In this document: positions 26,035 through 36,055 of the stretch, piece after piece
Layout of the letters: each line of letters opens with the position of its first letter
How positions within the stretch are numbered: the stretch's first letter is position 1
Assembly (NCBI RefSeq): GCF_963677715.1
Contig: NZ_OY782495.1
Coordinates: forward strand, 124,001 to 188,000
DNA length: 64,000 nt
Source of the DNA: an uncultured Bacteroides sp.
GTDB lineage: Bacteria > Bacteroidota > Bacteroidia > Bacteroidales > Bacteroidaceae
Reading direction: 5' to 3'
Translations under genes and position numbers: made by a program
Notes under the pieces: generated by a model
The model's input: the letters and a program-made list of their open reading frames with translations, nothing else
Database searches by the model: none
What the model was told of the DNA's origin: nothing

Positions 26035-28100
26035 AACTCAAGCATTTGAATTTCAAATTTATCGGCTTGGAAATCTATCTCACCCCCCGTAGGGATGAAT
26101 CTCTTATTAACCATGTAATTGTCTGACAGGATTGTAAACGGAGATAATACATGGCTATATAATAGCTGCTGAGTTAGCTTTAACCTGGGAGCGGCATATC
26201 TTCCTATTATACGCCTTATCAACTGTTCTTCTAATCTTATTAATCGATTTTCTATTATAGAATATAAATTATTGGTTAGATAATCTGCCCCTAGCAAAAC
26301 CTTTGAATATGATAGATTATCATAGTTATATGAACTTATTTTATTATCTATTTCATCCAATTCGTTGATGTAATTTTCAGCAATAACGTTTTCATATATT
26401 CTGTCAGCATCATCATCTGTTTTATAATCATCATCTAATTTATACTGCAGCGATAATCCTTTAAGAAAATACCCTTTTAAATATGAATATGGATAATCAC
26501 TAGCCCCATCTTTCCAATGTATCCCAGCCATCTCAAAAACTAATCTTCCATATATAGGTTCTGTTAGAGGAATCACAACACCCGATAATCCATCATAGCC
26601 ATCGTTCAAAGATCTATCATTATCTACCTGCACGAAACCGCCTTTAGCTAAATCATTCTCATTAAATCCAATATTAAAAGTAGCAGTTACATCTGCAACC
26701 CATTCACTCCCATTCCAAAACTTATCTCCTATAGATAGTCTGCATTTAATATATGGTTTTGGTGTTTTTGTAAAAGATTTACTTATTGTACTCATGTCAT
26801 TGTTTACGCAGCCCTGCATATAACAATCGAGCGCTATTGCGCCATTCCCGTATATGCACGATGGTAAATCGCTTGAAAATGAAATAAGCTTAGTGGATTG
26901 TCCTAATGCTCCTGCTCCGCTTTGTACACATCCTCTGACCTGAATCAATTCTTCAAAAGAATAATCTACTATATCAGGTGTTCCGTTTGTTATACTGTAT
27001 ATCTGTCTTTTAATTGGTAAAGCTCCAAGTAATCTATTAGCAGATGTTCCGTATGCATCATCAGTGTTATATGTCGATAAATCTGTAACCTCCGATAAAT
27101 TAACTTCGCTGAAATGTCTCATTGAATATATATTTGGGTAAAAAAACCTTTTAGCTAATCCTTTAGTGTTATCTGTCGGCCATATCGTATCAGTCATATA
27201 ATGTAACTTGGTCAATGAATCATAATCTTCAGTAGGGAACACATCACCCACATTGTAATTGGAAGTCTTAACCGAACATTTATTGTATCCTCCTAAAATG
27301 CCTAATGTGTGACCATTCCCACCGAAATTTATATCCTGTACATTCATCTCATTTTTTGTGATGACAGTGTGTGTACTAAAGTCCGTAGAATATTCCCAAT
27401 AGTCCCCTGCATGGTCTATGTCAACGAAATAAAGTTTCCCTTTCCAATCTTGGCACGTCCAGTTCAGAAACTTACAAATTTCTTCTAGGATTTCCTTTAA
27501 CGTCATTGCTTTATCATCTTCATCAAAAAAATTTTGTTCTGATATCTTCATTTGCTCTAATACATTCACTGCATTAGCATAATCTGATGCATTCTTAGCA
27601 TACACGTGAGGTAATATTATACTTTCATATTTGCCGTTTGCCGAATTAACGCATCCGGTAAGCAAATTCCACAGCGTAACGAATATCCTACCATCTGTTC
27701 CCTTTTGCTCATAGTTGATGTATTCCAACGTGCTCATTGCGCTAAGGCACTCTATCTCTAACTCGAAAGGGGTAGAACTATAATCCTGAGTGTAAAGTTC
27801 CGGCTTGATGAATCCGCACCATATAGCGACTTCACCAGCTTTAAACGTAATCCTCCATTCTTGATATGCGGTTGAATAAAGCTGTTGCAGATAATCCTCT
27901 CCTACTATCCTAATATTAGCTGTTGAAAACTTACTTGGAGTATAAAGGAACTCTTCATCATCTATTGTAACCGTGAATGGAGTTTGCCCGCCTGTCAACT
28001 CGGTAGATTCTCCTGTATATCCGTCCTTTTCTATCTCAATTGTATATGAGACGTTCTTTGAATTTTTAAATGGTATTGTGTAAATTAATCCATAGCTCAT
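26031..28100 (-). CDS. Distal tail / baseplate hub protein, 689 aa
   Basis: It follows the tape measure gene immediately, where siphoviruses encode the distal tail and tail-associated hub. The N-terminus YTIPFKNSKNVSYTIEIEKD is the first strand pair of a Dit-like fold. The C-terminal half is a large beta-rich domain. No peptidase or lysozyme motif is apparent. It overlaps the next gene by 4 bases. Confidence 0.75.
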   Translation of the reverse strand: MSYGLIYTIPFKNSKNVSYTIEIEKDGYTGESTELTGGQTPFTVTIDDEEFLYTPSKFSTANIRIVGEDYLQQLYSTAYQEWRITFKAGEVAIWCGFIKPELYTQDYSSTPFELEIECLSAMSTLEYINYEQKGTDGRIFVTLWNLLTGCVNSANGKYESIILPHVYAKNASDYANAVNVLEQMKISEQNFFDEDDKAMTLKEILEEICKFLNWTCQDWKGKLYFVDIDHAGDYWEYSTDFSTHTVITKNEMNVQDINFGGNGHTLGILGGYNKCSVKTSNYNVGDVFPTEDYDSLTKLHYMTDTIWPTDNTKGLAKRFFYPNIYSMRHFSEVNLSEVTDLSTYNTDDAYGTSANRLLGALPIKRQIYSITNGTPDIVDYSFEELIQVRGCVQSGAGALGQSTKLISFSSDLPSCIYGNGAIALDCYMQGCVNNDMSTISKSFTKTPKPYIKCRLSIGDKFWNGSEWVADVTATFNIGFNENDLAKGGFVQVDNDRSLNDGYDGLSGVVIPLTEPIYGRLVFEMAGIHWKDGASDYPYSYLKGYFLKGLSLQYKLDDDYKTDDDADRIYENVIAENYINELDEIDNKISSYNYDNLSYSKVLLGADYLTNNLYSIIENRLIRLEEQLIRRIIGRYAAPRLKLTQQLLYSHVLSPFTILSDNYMVNKRFIPTGGEIDFQADKFEIQMLEL

Positions 28101-28101
28101 A

Positions 28102-31100
28102 TTATCCTATTGTTTTTTTGCCCTGAGATTTCAGTTCGTTATTAATAGTCAATATCAATTCCTTACCTCTTACTTTTGTTGTTATAGAGGAAGCAATTTG
28201 TTTTCCTCCGGATCCATTTCCGGAATCTAACATTTGAAATAATCTAGATTGTTGCCCATCATTCAAAATCATCTCTCCCGGATTAACTCTAGTGAGCAAT
28301 TTGTCTCCTGTATTTTGGCGTATACCTCCTGTAGAAAATGCAGGTATTGCTGAAGCTGCTATAAGGCCTTGCATTGCTGTTATTTGTGCAGTAGCTAATT
28401 CAACGCCCAAAAATGGTATATAAGCATAAGCCGCTGTACTCTCTGCGGCCATTTCGGTTGTCGCAGCAGCAGTTACAGCAACCGAAGCAGCTACTTTAGC
28501 TGCCGCCTTTTCTCCTATCGCTATGACTTCTGCTTGAGCCTGAGTTTCTGCATTTACTGTTTTTTCTGCTGTTATTGCTTTATCTATTTCAGCCTCTTTT
28601 GTTTTTGCGTCTGCTAACTTTTCCGTTACCTCCGTAATATTATTTATCATATCTATGATAGATAGAAAGGAATCTAATGTAGTTGCCATAGCGTTCCATA
28701 TAGCCATAATCTTCTCCCAACCGGATGAATCCACATCGTTGAATACATCCTTTAAATTAGAAAAGGCACTGACTACTCTATCAGAGGAACTTGCTATGTC
28801 TTTAATGCCTGAGTAGGTACCTTCCCATAGCTCTTTATTCAGATCCTTAATATCTTTCTTAACGGTTGCTAAGGCTAAGGCCTTATCTAGCCCGTCCATT
28901 TTTTTTATAGCCTCAGCTAAACCCTTCAGTTCTACCTTAGCCTCAGCTATCTTTAAAGCTTTTGCAAAGTCCTTATTTTCTAAAGCCGTGTCTAACTCAT
29001 CCATCAGGTCGCCTATTTGGCCTTGCAACTGGTCTTTTAGCCTATTGGCATATTCCGTTGCAATATCTAACTTCTCTCCAGTGATATCAACTGTGCTTTT
29101 CTTATAGTCGTATGTCGTATCTCTTGTTCTGGCAGTTGGTGTTACCTGTTTTTCCGTTAGCATTGTAGAGGAAAACTTTAACCCGGCAATAAAAGATTGC
29201 CCGGCAACTCCAACATCTTTTATTGATCCGGCGGCGGATATGGTTTCATCCGCAAGTTTTTTCAAACCTGATTTATAATCTTTATCGTTTATGGCTCCAT
29301 TTTTATACTGAGACGTAAGTTCGGCTAACTGTTCTGCGTATTTTTTCTGTACTGCTTCTAATTCTCCTTGTGCTTGATTGTAAATAGGATGATTTACTGC
29401 ATCCTGTAAATTACTTAGATACTTACTAGTGAGCAGTTCTTTGTCTCCTGTCCCTTTAGCGTCTACTAGTGTCTTTATATTAAGTTCGTCAAGAGCTTTG
29501 TTGTATTCTGATTGAGATATTCCTAGTTTTCCTCCTGATTGCTTATTAAGCTCTAATTGAGCTTGTAATTCACGAAGAGATTCATTGTATTTATCCTCTG
29601 ATTTTTGAAGCTCTGTCTTTTTTTTCTTATCATCATCCGGTGCGTAAGACTGAGTTTTTTTTGTAGATGCTAATAGTGCATCTTTCATATTTGAAGAAGC
29701 ATCGTTTATGACTTCCTGATTCTGTATATATTCGTCAATTAATTCTTTTACATTACCTAGAGAAGTCCATGAGTCTGCTGGTAGCATCTTATCAAGTGCT
29801 TTTCTAAAATATTCTTGATTCTGATCGGTTGATGATGCAAGCGGTGACAATTTAACTAGTCTGTCGAAGTTTCCATTTGATATCCCTATCCCAGAGGCTT
29901 TATTTAAAATACTTTTATTCTTGTCTTCGTATTCTATTTTTTTAGTCGCATAGAAATCAGCTTTTGCAGCCGATTCTAGCAGCTTTATTCGCTCGGCTAC
30001 TAACTTATTTATATCTTCTTGAGACTTCTTCTCAACGCCTAGCATTGACTCAAGATTAGACTGAGCATTATTGATATCTATCTGAGTTCCCTTTCTATCA
30101 TTCATTATAGAAAGAAGTTCTCTTAGTTTTACTACCTCTGTGGTATTCCCAGACTTCTCTGCCTCTGCCCTGTAATCTGAAAAGATGTTTTTTATTCTTT
30201 TTGCCTCAGTTGCTGCTTGTCTGAAATAAGATACTAGTTCCAATATTCCTACAAAAATAGCCGTTGGTAACATAGATATGAAAGCACCTTTTATTGCGGC
30301 TCCTACCTTAATAAAAGCGCTTCGTATTGTTACTCCGGCACTCTGGGCTTTCCATGCAACTGCATCAAAAGATTCTCCCGCAGCCTTAGCAGCTCTGGCA
30401 GCTGTAATCATTGCAGTCTTTTGAGCCTTTGCCAACTCTACCGCAATCCATTTGAACATGCGACCTAATGCAACTCCTTCGATGAAAGCTGCCAATGAAC
30501 TGACTATGCTCTTTATGTTTTCTCCGGCCGTCTGAACTAGCTTTGTTATATTATCTATTAATTTTTTATAACTACTCGCTAGGCCGGTCCCTTGTGCGAA
30601 AGATTGAAATGCATTCTTTAACTTATTAAATGATGTTTCTAGGTTATCAGTATTTACATTAGGAATCATCTCATTAAGAGCGTCTGCAAACTTAGGCAAA
30701 ACTTCTCCTGAAAGCAATTTGCCCTGCCTTAGTAGCTTATCTAATTTCTGTATAGGAACTCCGGCAGCTTTTGCCATAGCGGCCATAGCGGTCGGCAATC
30801 GCTCTCCTAGCTGTCTTCTCAACTCTTCAGAGCTTATTTTTCCCTTACTCATCATCTGGGTAACGGCCAAAAACGTTAGATTCGTATCTTCGGCGGACAT
30901 TCCATAGGCTACAGAAGCCCTAGATAGAGATTCAAATATCTTTTGCTGATCCTTTAATGATACTCCGGCATTATCCGCTGAAGCTTTAAACTTTGCGTAG
31001 TTAAAGGTTAAGTCGTTGATGTAAACACCGTACTTGTTGGCTATCTTGGTTGTAAATCTTAGATTTTCAGCAAAATCAGCCGTAGAGGAAGAGACGTTTC

Positions 31101-31311
31101 TAAGGGTTGTATTCACTCTCGTTGTTTCTCTTATAACTTGTACCAACTGAGATATAAAACTGCCAAGCCCTAACGTTGTAGCTCCCAAGGCAGCCGCATA
31201 AGACAATGCCTGTGCCTGCATAGAAGCAAAACTACTCTTTACTGTAGAAACTCCTTTTTTGAAGTTATCTGTTAGTAAATTAATTGCTATCGAAAAGTTT
31301 AATCTTCCCAT
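28102..31311 (-). CDS. Tail tape measure protein, 1069 aa
   Basis: The N-terminal 240 residues are the tape-measure domain (about residues 70-240), with ISSEELRRQLGERLPTAM and KLLSGEVLPKFADALNEM. A long helical body and hydrophobic segments near 345-360 and 950-1000 follow. It fixes tail length and enters the host envelope during DNA injection. At 1069 residues a tail near 150 nm can be expected from the usual relation, which is an estimate. Confidence 0.93.
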   Translation of the reverse strand: MGRLNFSIAINLLTDNFKKGVSTVKSSFASMQAQALSYAAALGATTLGLGSFISQLVQVIRETTRVNTTLRNVSSSTADFAENLRFTTKIANKYGVYINDLTFNYAKFKASADNAGVSLKDQQKIFESLSRASVAYGMSAEDTNLTFLAVTQMMSKGKISSEELRRQLGERLPTAMAAMAKAAGVPIQKLDKLLRQGKLLSGEVLPKFADALNEMIPNVNTDNLETSFNKLKNAFQSFAQGTGLASSYKKLIDNITKLVQTAGENIKSIVSSLAAFIEGVALGRMFKWIAVELAKAQKTAMITAARAAKAAGESFDAVAWKAQSAGVTIRSAFIKVGAAIKGAFISMLPTAIFVGILELVSYFRQAATEAKRIKNIFSDYRAEAEKSGNTTEVVKLRELLSIMNDRKGTQIDINNAQSNLESMLGVEKKSQEDINKLVAERIKLLESAAKADFYATKKIEYEDKNKSILNKASGIGISNGNFDRLVKLSPLASSTDQNQEYFRKALDKMLPADSWTSLGNVKELIDEYIQNQEVINDASSNMKDALLASTKKTQSYAPDDDKKKKTELQKSEDKYNESLRELQAQLELNKQSGGKLGISQSEYNKALDELNIKTLVDAKGTGDKELLTSKYLSNLQDAVNHPIYNQAQGELEAVQKKYAEQLAELTSQYKNGAINDKDYKSGLKKLADETISAAGSIKDVGVAGQSFIAGLKFSSTMLTEKQVTPTARTRDTTYDYKKSTVDITGEKLDIATEYANRLKDQLQGQIGDLMDELDTALENKDFAKALKIAEAKVELKGLAEAIKKMDGLDKALALATVKKDIKDLNKELWEGTYSGIKDIASSSDRVVSAFSNLKDVFNDVDSSGWEKIMAIWNAMATTLDSFLSIIDMINNITEVTEKLADAKTKEAEIDKAITAEKTVNAETQAQAEVIAIGEKAAAKVAASVAVTAAATTEMAAESTAAYAYIPFLGVELATAQITAMQGLIAASAIPAFSTGGIRQNTGDKLLTRVNPGEMILNDGQQSRLFQMLDSGNGSGGKQIASSITTKVRGKELILTINNELKSQGKKTIG

Positions 31312-31312
31312 T

Positions 31313-31900
31313 TTATACTTGTATTTCTCCGTTTAAAAACTTAGTTCCTATCTTTTCTGATTTCTTAAATTCAGCTTCCATCTCAGTCTTTATTTCCTCG
31401 CTTTCCCACGGAAAAGTATACATTGTCCGGGGGCTATTTACTCCTTTTTTGGTATCTATATGAGGGGCTATCTGAAAGTAAGTCCATAAGCGATGCTCTT
31501 CCAATTCTTCTTTCTTTTTTTTCTCAATCGCTTTAACGATAAAAGATATATCCTGTAGTTCTAATTCGTTCATTACGTAGTTCGCATCAATACCACTCAC
31601 TATTAGCATTCCGGCCAACTCGGATAAATATCCTGATTTACCCTCTTTCTTTGGGCTTTCTTCTGTGAATTGCTGCATTACCTTTGAATACCTTTCAAGC
31701 TCTTTTACCTGTTCTCTGAGATATTTATTCCTTATGGCTTCTTTGTATACTTCTAGTGTACATTGCTCACCTGATATGCAATACAACATGCACAATAAAT
31801 CATGCTCGTTATTGTAATTAATATCGTTGAATGGCTTCTTTAGCAGTTGCTCTGCCCGTATTATTCCCTTTATCGTTAATCTCATGCTTTCTTTATTCAA
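31313..31900 (-). CDS. Tail assembly chaperone-like protein, 195 aa
   Basis: The gene lies between tail tube and tape measure, the position of tail chaperones. It is acidic and helical, with the segment GKSGYLSELAGMLIVSGIDA. There is no frameshift heptamer or second frame beyond the stop, so a fused G-T form is not seen here. The C-terminal 60 residues include an aromatic TMYTFPWESEEIKTE. Confidence 0.7.
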   Translation of the reverse strand: MNKESMRLTIKGIIRAEQLLKKPFNDINYNNEHDLLCMLYCISGEQCTLEVYKEAIRNKYLREQVKELERYSKVMQQFTEESPKKEGKSGYLSELAGMLIVSGIDANYVMNELELQDISFIVKAIEKKKKEELEEHRLWTYFQIAPHIDTKKGVNSPRTMYTFPWESEEIKTEMEAEFKKSEKIGTKFLNGEIQV

Positions 31901-31926
31901 AAAGAGGGCAGCTACCTGCCACCCTC
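31899..31926 (-). terminator. Terminator between tail tube and chaperone genes
   Basis: Read on the - strand, a GGCAG/CTGCC stem extended by three G/C pairs closes a GTAG loop and is followed by five T. It lies 33 bases after the tail tube stop. A leaky terminator here would make the abundant tube protein in excess over tape measure. Confidence 0.7.
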
Positions 31927-31958
31927 CATACTAACCAACTCAAAATAAACTATGAAAA

Positions 31959-32708
31959 CTATGATGCGGATATACCAATTACCTGTATATAAGCGTCTTC
32001 TGCTCCTGCGCTTGTCAATTTGATAGAAGCAATATGAGAACCGGTAACGGTTGGATCGTAAGTAATAGTAATATCACCTGAGGCAATGCCACCGCTTTGA
32101 TTTACAGTAGCCGCACTCAATGAGAATAAGGGCGCATCCGTTCCTACTATTGTAGCGGTCACATTAGCAGTTAGTCCGGATCCGCTTACATGCAGTATAG
32201 AAGTACCCGATACTGCTATTGTTGCGGCAATCTGTACAGGATTAGGATTAGCAAATACAATTGCCGTTCCTGGGTTAACAGCTCCTTTTCCTTGTAGAGT
32301 TGCTGAACTTGTCGAAATTGCCGCATTCTGTGCAGTCAAATTTAGAGAAGTAAATATAGCTTTGCCGGATAAAACTACATCTCCCGGAATATAATCACCG
32401 TTGCTCTCTACTCTTTTGCAGAGTTTAAAGTTAACAGGCAGACCTGATATCTGCATTGCGTGCATCTTAGCGAAAGACATGTGTCCGGCAGTAAAACTGA
32501 TAAGCGATTCTGTCTGAACCGTATATGAGCTTTGTCCCGTCATAAAGTCCTTAAATTGACCTGACATTTTAGATGATGTATCTACAGTGTCTGTGGTAAG
32601 ATCATAAGTAGCATTCGTAGAATAAGCTACTGGCCTATCTGTGCCGTCAGTGATAAACAACATCAGTTTCTCACCTTTCAATAAATCTGTGTCCTGATCG
32701 TAAACCAT
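31959..32708 (-). CDS. Major tail tube protein with C-terminal Ig-like domain
   Basis: The ATG at 32708 (MVYDQDTDLLKGEKLMLFIT) is preferred, since the upstream TTG at 32732 overlaps the previous gene. Residues 1-155 form the tube domain; residues about 165-249 are a Thr/Ser/Ile-rich domain (SGSGLTANVTATIVGTD) with an Ig-like strand pattern, probably displayed on the tail surface and able to bind glycans. It is followed by a terminator. Confidence 0.85.
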   Translation of the reverse strand: MVYDQDTDLLKGEKLMLFITDGTDRPVAYSTNATYDLTTDTVDTSSKMSGQFKDFMTGQSSYTVQTESLISFTAGHMSFAKMHAMQISGLPVNFKLCKRVESNGDYIPGDVVLSGKAIFTSLNLTAQNAAISTSSATLQGKGAVNPGTAIVFANPNPVQIAATIAVSGTSILHVSGSGLTANVTATIVGTDAPLFSLSAATVNQSGGIASGDITITYDPTVTGSHIASIKLTSAGAEDAYIQVIGISAS

Positions 32709-32718
32709 AATAATTGTA

Positions 32719-33117
32719 TTAATTAATTTCAAATAATAAAACTTGTATATACTTTATGGAAGTGTCATTTACTTCTACATCTTCCGTCGAATCTCCTAGA
32801 GTTATTGTATACTTTCCGTTTTCACCTTTTTCTCCGTATAAAGCAAATAGTACCTTCTCTGCTATATCCTGTGAATTATCGTAATCATCACTTACGACAT
32901 TTATAAGAACTTCACAGGTATCTCCGGCTACGCCTTGCTTTACTTCTTGCAGTTTATAGGCATTCCGCTGATAGACGATAAATGTTCCTGTAGTTCCTTT
33001 ATCGGCTATTAATGGAGATATATGTCCATTCGTAGCGGTCATTATATCAGCTTCTGCAATCAATAGACTACGAATGAGCGTAGTGATCTTTAATTTAGAT
33101 TTTGGTTTATTAATCAT
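32719..33117 (-). CDS. Tail terminator (gp17-like) protein, 132 aa
   Basis: In the head-to-tail gene order it lies after the HK97 gp10-like protein and before the tail tube, where DUF3168-type tail terminator proteins sit. The sequence GDTCEVLINVVSDDYDNSQD and the strand order fit. It caps the tail tube at the head end. It overlaps the upstream gene by 4 bases. Confidence 0.8.
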   Translation of the reverse strand: MINKPKSKLKITTLIRSLLIAEADIMTATNGHISPLIADKGTTGTFIVYQRNAYKLQEVKQGVAGDTCEVLINVVSDDYDNSQDIAEKVLFALYGEKGENGKYTITLGDSTEDVEVNDTSIKYIQVLLFEIN

Positions 33118-33587
33118 CTTCTATTATTTATTCGGTCTACTGCTCTTTGTACTCCTTGACTTAACTTGTTGTAGGCTTTTGGAGAATCTTGTTCGGATGT
33201 ATCTGTCCAAAACTTATTTGCTGGCATAATTCCCGAAGTGCCCGTTAAGGGATGCCTTCTAGGCTTTGTTCCTAGATCAACTAAGTGAGCATGGTTTCCT
33301 CCATTTTCTCCCCGCCTAAATCCTACAGCCGCTCCTGGCCTAATGCGATAAACGAAAGATGTCATTGAGTTAAGTAAGTTACCCGTATTCTTGCCTGATT
33401 TTGTATGTGGACGATCGAGTATCCTTTTCCTTAATCGTGCTCGACCTCCTGTCTTAAATACAGTAGCAGCAGAAGCTAGTCCGGATCTTATCGCTTTATC
33501 CTTCTCAAAATCTTGCAGATTACGAACGAAATAAAGCACATCATTTCTAGTGTCTACTTCTATCTGTTTACCTAGTATGGCCATCAC
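33114..33587 (-). CDS. HK97 gp10-like minor structural protein, 157 aa
   Basis: The segment AHLVDLGTKPRRHPLTGTSG is the conserved strand-turn of the HK97 gp10 family, followed by a C-terminal helix. The first helix (RNLQDFEKDKAIRSGL) fits too. It is a head-tail connection or completion protein. It overlaps both neighbours by 4 bases. Confidence 0.88.
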   Translation of the reverse strand: MMAILGKQIEVDTRNDVLYFVRNLQDFEKDKAIRSGLASAATVFKTGGRARLRKRILDRPHTKSGKNTGNLLNSMTSFVYRIRPGAAVGFRRGENGGNHAHLVDLGTKPRRHPLTGTSGIMPANKFWTDTSEQDSPKAYNKLSQGVQRAVDRINNRR

Positions 33588-33907
33588 TTATTAATTTTAC
33601 TGCATGTAATGATATAAGTATTATCTTCACGCTGATAGTCCAGTAGGGTTATTCCATAAGTTCTTCCTTGCCATCTTATCCGCATATCTTCGTTTATTTC
33701 AGGGTATTTACGACATTGAAAAATCACCGTATTACCTATGAAAGCCTCTTTAGCTTCTTCTCCGTCGCCTATGGCCGTAGTAATCTTTTTCCTTTTCGCT
33801 TTTATAGATAATACGTCCTGATACTCCCTTCTCTGGGCTCCTGTCTCAGAAATAGTCGTTATTAACTCCTGAAAGACGATATGCTCATTTAGTTGTCCCG
33901 CTCTCAT
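33584..33907 (-). CDS. Head closure / head-tail joining protein, 107 aa
   Basis: A phage head-tail joining protein of the SPP1 gp16 class: it starts RAGQLNEHIVFQEL and has the strands IRWQGRTYGITLLDYQREDN. It forms a ring under the connector and closes the filled head. It overlaps the gp10-like gene by 4 bases. Confidence 0.88.
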   Translation of the reverse strand: MRAGQLNEHIVFQELITTISETGAQRREYQDVLSIKAKRKKITTAIGDGEEAKEAFIGNTVIFQCRKYPEINEDMRIRWQGRTYGITLLDYQREDNTYIITCSKINK

Positions 33908-34206
33908 CCGCCGTAATTTCTATATAAAGAGATTAAATGCTTATAGCTTAAGGGAACTTCGGCACTATTGGCAAAAGCTACCGGTTCACGGTTAGCATAA
34001 TAATTCCCAACTAATAAGAGCATGGCATGATGTAGGGGAGAAGGTAATTCTCCTCCTCCCGTCAAGTCTTCTAGATTCTCGCATATATCTTTAGCCACTA
34101 CTGCTTCGGCTACTTCAATTAAAGAATTGATATAGCTATCATCATCGGTATACTCTGCTTCTATATTGCAGTGTTCCTTCGCCTGAGCTAAAGTTATATA
34201 TACCAT
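33904..34206 (-). CDS. Head-tail connector (gp6-like), 100 aa
   Basis: The ATG at 34206 overlaps the capsid stop by one base (TAATG); a TTG three codons upstream is the alternative. The start VYITLAQAKEHCNIEAEYTD is the helical start of the gp6/gp15-type adaptor family. It attaches to the portal ring. Confidence 0.87.
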   Translation of the reverse strand: MVYITLAQAKEHCNIEAEYTDDDSYINSLIEVAEAVVAKDICENLEDLTGGGELPSPLHHAMLLLVGNYYANREPVAFANSAEVPLSYKHLISLYRNYGG

Positions 34207-35423
34207 TATTTCCAAGTCGTTTTTGCGAATGATTCAGCTCTACGCATACCTGCATCGAAATAAGCATTAACTACAATCTTAACCTGCCCATTAGCGGCTT
34301 CGGTATAAGGATCAATAGTTAGATCAAGCGCACCCCATTGGCCTACGAAATAGTCTGCCCAATTTCCAAATATTGCCCCGTATTCATTCAATCCTGTTTG
34401 CATGCCACTAGCAATATTGGTAGTGACAAGGCTCTTATAGCCGTTTAACAACCCATTATCTCCAATCAAGAATCCGCCGGCACCGCTAGCATCTTTTACG
34501 GTTGTTTTCAATTTACCTAGGATAGCAGGGTGAATAACATACGCCAAATTCTGGGTAAGCGCATTAGAAGTACTAAGAGAAGTTTCAAGTGCTACGATCT
34601 TAGCCCAATCAACAACACCTCCGGCTGCCGGCACAGTCGTGAAAAAGCCATCAGGTTTCGTCGTTACTGTAGCATCTTTACCAAATATTGTCGCTTCCAA
34701 CTTCTGGGAGATAGCGAGTATTATTTGATTTCTTAACATCATCTCAACTCCTAGAGAATCTTGTGCTAACATCTGCTTAGAGATATATGTAACGGCTGCA
34801 AGTCTTTTAGGAGCGAAGCTATCTTTTGAAAAGGCGCCAGTACCATCAGCGGCAGCGGCTGTTTCTCCTGCCCATGCTGCCGTCGTTCCTGAGTACTTTG
34901 GAATAGAGACGTTATTAGTCAATCCGGTAACAATATTTGCACCTACCTGTGCCAAAATCAAATTAGCCTGTAAAGGTGTCATAATATCGAATAGATCTGT
35001 ATCTATTGCATACCCCCCATTAGCATCTGTACCGGCTACCACTACTGCTCTTTGCTCACCAACCGGGATAATAAGGCTTCCTGTTGTCTCCAATCCTACC
35101 ATCTGTTCCTTACCTCTCTGAATAACGGCCAGACTCTCTTCTGAGTAGTTTCCTGACATTGATTCACGAATAGCACGAGTTAAGGAGAATCTTTTTTGAG
35201 ATTCCTTTCCGTGTGGAGTACCCAGCTTCCTGTTCATGGCTTCTCTTTCTTCCATCTCAGTCTTGATCTCTTCCAACCTGATCTGGGCTTCACCGAGAGA
35301 ATTGTTTTCTTCAGTGCTCAGTTGGCGAGCTTCTTTTTTCACCTTTGCGATGATTCCTTTTCTTGCTTCAATGAGTTGATTGCGTTCTTCAATCAGCTCT
35401 AACATTGTCTTTTCTTTAGGCAT
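34206..35423 (-). CDS. HK97-type major capsid protein, 405 aa
   Basis: The N-terminal 85 residues form an acidic coiled coil (delta scaffold domain) cleaved by the prohead protease. The fold then follows: loop VGLETTGSLIIPVGE, E-loop and spine, P-domain near GETAAAADGTGAFSKDSFAP. The protein is in line with the HK97 family length of about 385-410. It lies directly after the protease gene. Confidence 0.93.
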   Translation of the reverse strand: MPKEKTMLELIEERNQLIEARKGIIAKVKKEARQLSTEENNSLGEAQIRLEEIKTEMEEREAMNRKLGTPHGKESQKRFSLTRAIRESMSGNYSEESLAVIQRGKEQMVGLETTGSLIIPVGEQRAVVVAGTDANGGYAIDTDLFDIMTPLQANLILAQVGANIVTGLTNNVSIPKYSGTTAAWAGETAAAADGTGAFSKDSFAPKRLAAVTYISKQMLAQDSLGVEMMLRNQIILAISQKLEATIFGKDATVTTKPDGFFTTVPAAGGVVDWAKIVALETSLSTSNALTQNLAYVIHPAILGKLKTTVKDASGAGGFLIGDNGLLNGYKSLVTTNIASGMQTGLNEYGAIFGNWADYFVGQWGALDLTIDPYTEAANGQVKIVVNAYFDAGMRRAESFAKTTWK

Positions 35424-35427
35424 AATT

Positions 35428-36048
35428 TTAAATATTAAATTGTTTCTCTATCGTTTCCCAATAACTATTAAGGGCTTCATTTATACGTTTTTCTTCGTCT
35501 GCTATACGTTTTCTTTGCTCTTCAATGATAGCATCCGTTTGTTCCTTTCCTCTCATGTATACAGATGTTGAAGAATAAGCAGCCGAGTATACTGGCGATA
35601 CATCGAATAATTCTCCGATCTTGTGAATTGTGCGTTTCCACATGTCTTCGCCAACTTTTTCCCATGTATCATCTTCTACTGTAAAGGCGAATGAACTTTC
35701 ATATATTTCTCCACGACGGATGTTTTCCAATAACTCATCGCCAAGAGCTGTTTGTGGAGCCTCGAAAGAATACTTCAAACCTATTTCATCAATAGTTAGG
35801 CGAAGCGATATCTCTTTCATCTTCCAACGTGCCAGAATACCTCTTCTTAGGTCATGATTTAGAAGAGCGAACACATCACTCTTTTCAAGTACTCCATCAA
35901 AAGCATTTTTCTCAATTATTTCTGTTCCAAACCAAAGTCCGTCACTTGCTACATTAAAAAGAGCGGCATATCCTTCGATTGTTCGACTCTCTTTATCAGC
36001 CTTAACACGATAGGATACATTCCTTATTTCCTTTTTTTTCTCTTCCAT
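35428..36048 (-). CDS. HK97-type prohead protease, 206 aa
   Basis: The ATG at 36048 is chosen, because the longer frame overlaps the portal gene. The catalytic His lies in ALLNHDLRRG near residue 61, followed by the Ser in YESSFAFTVEDD. The C-terminal 40 residues are a charged helix. It processes the capsid delta domain. It lies between portal and capsid, in the canonical order. Confidence 0.92.
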   Translation of the reverse strand: MEEKKKEIRNVSYRVKADKESRTIEGYAALFNVASDGLWFGTEIIEKNAFDGVLEKSDVFALLNHDLRRGILARWKMKEISLRLTIDEIGLKYSFEAPQTALGDELLENIRRGEIYESSFAFTVEDDTWEKVGEDMWKRTIHKIGELFDVSPVYSAAYSSTSVYMRGKEQTDAIIEEQRKRIADEEKRINEALNSYWETIEKQFNI

Positions 36049-36055
36049 TATCGTA

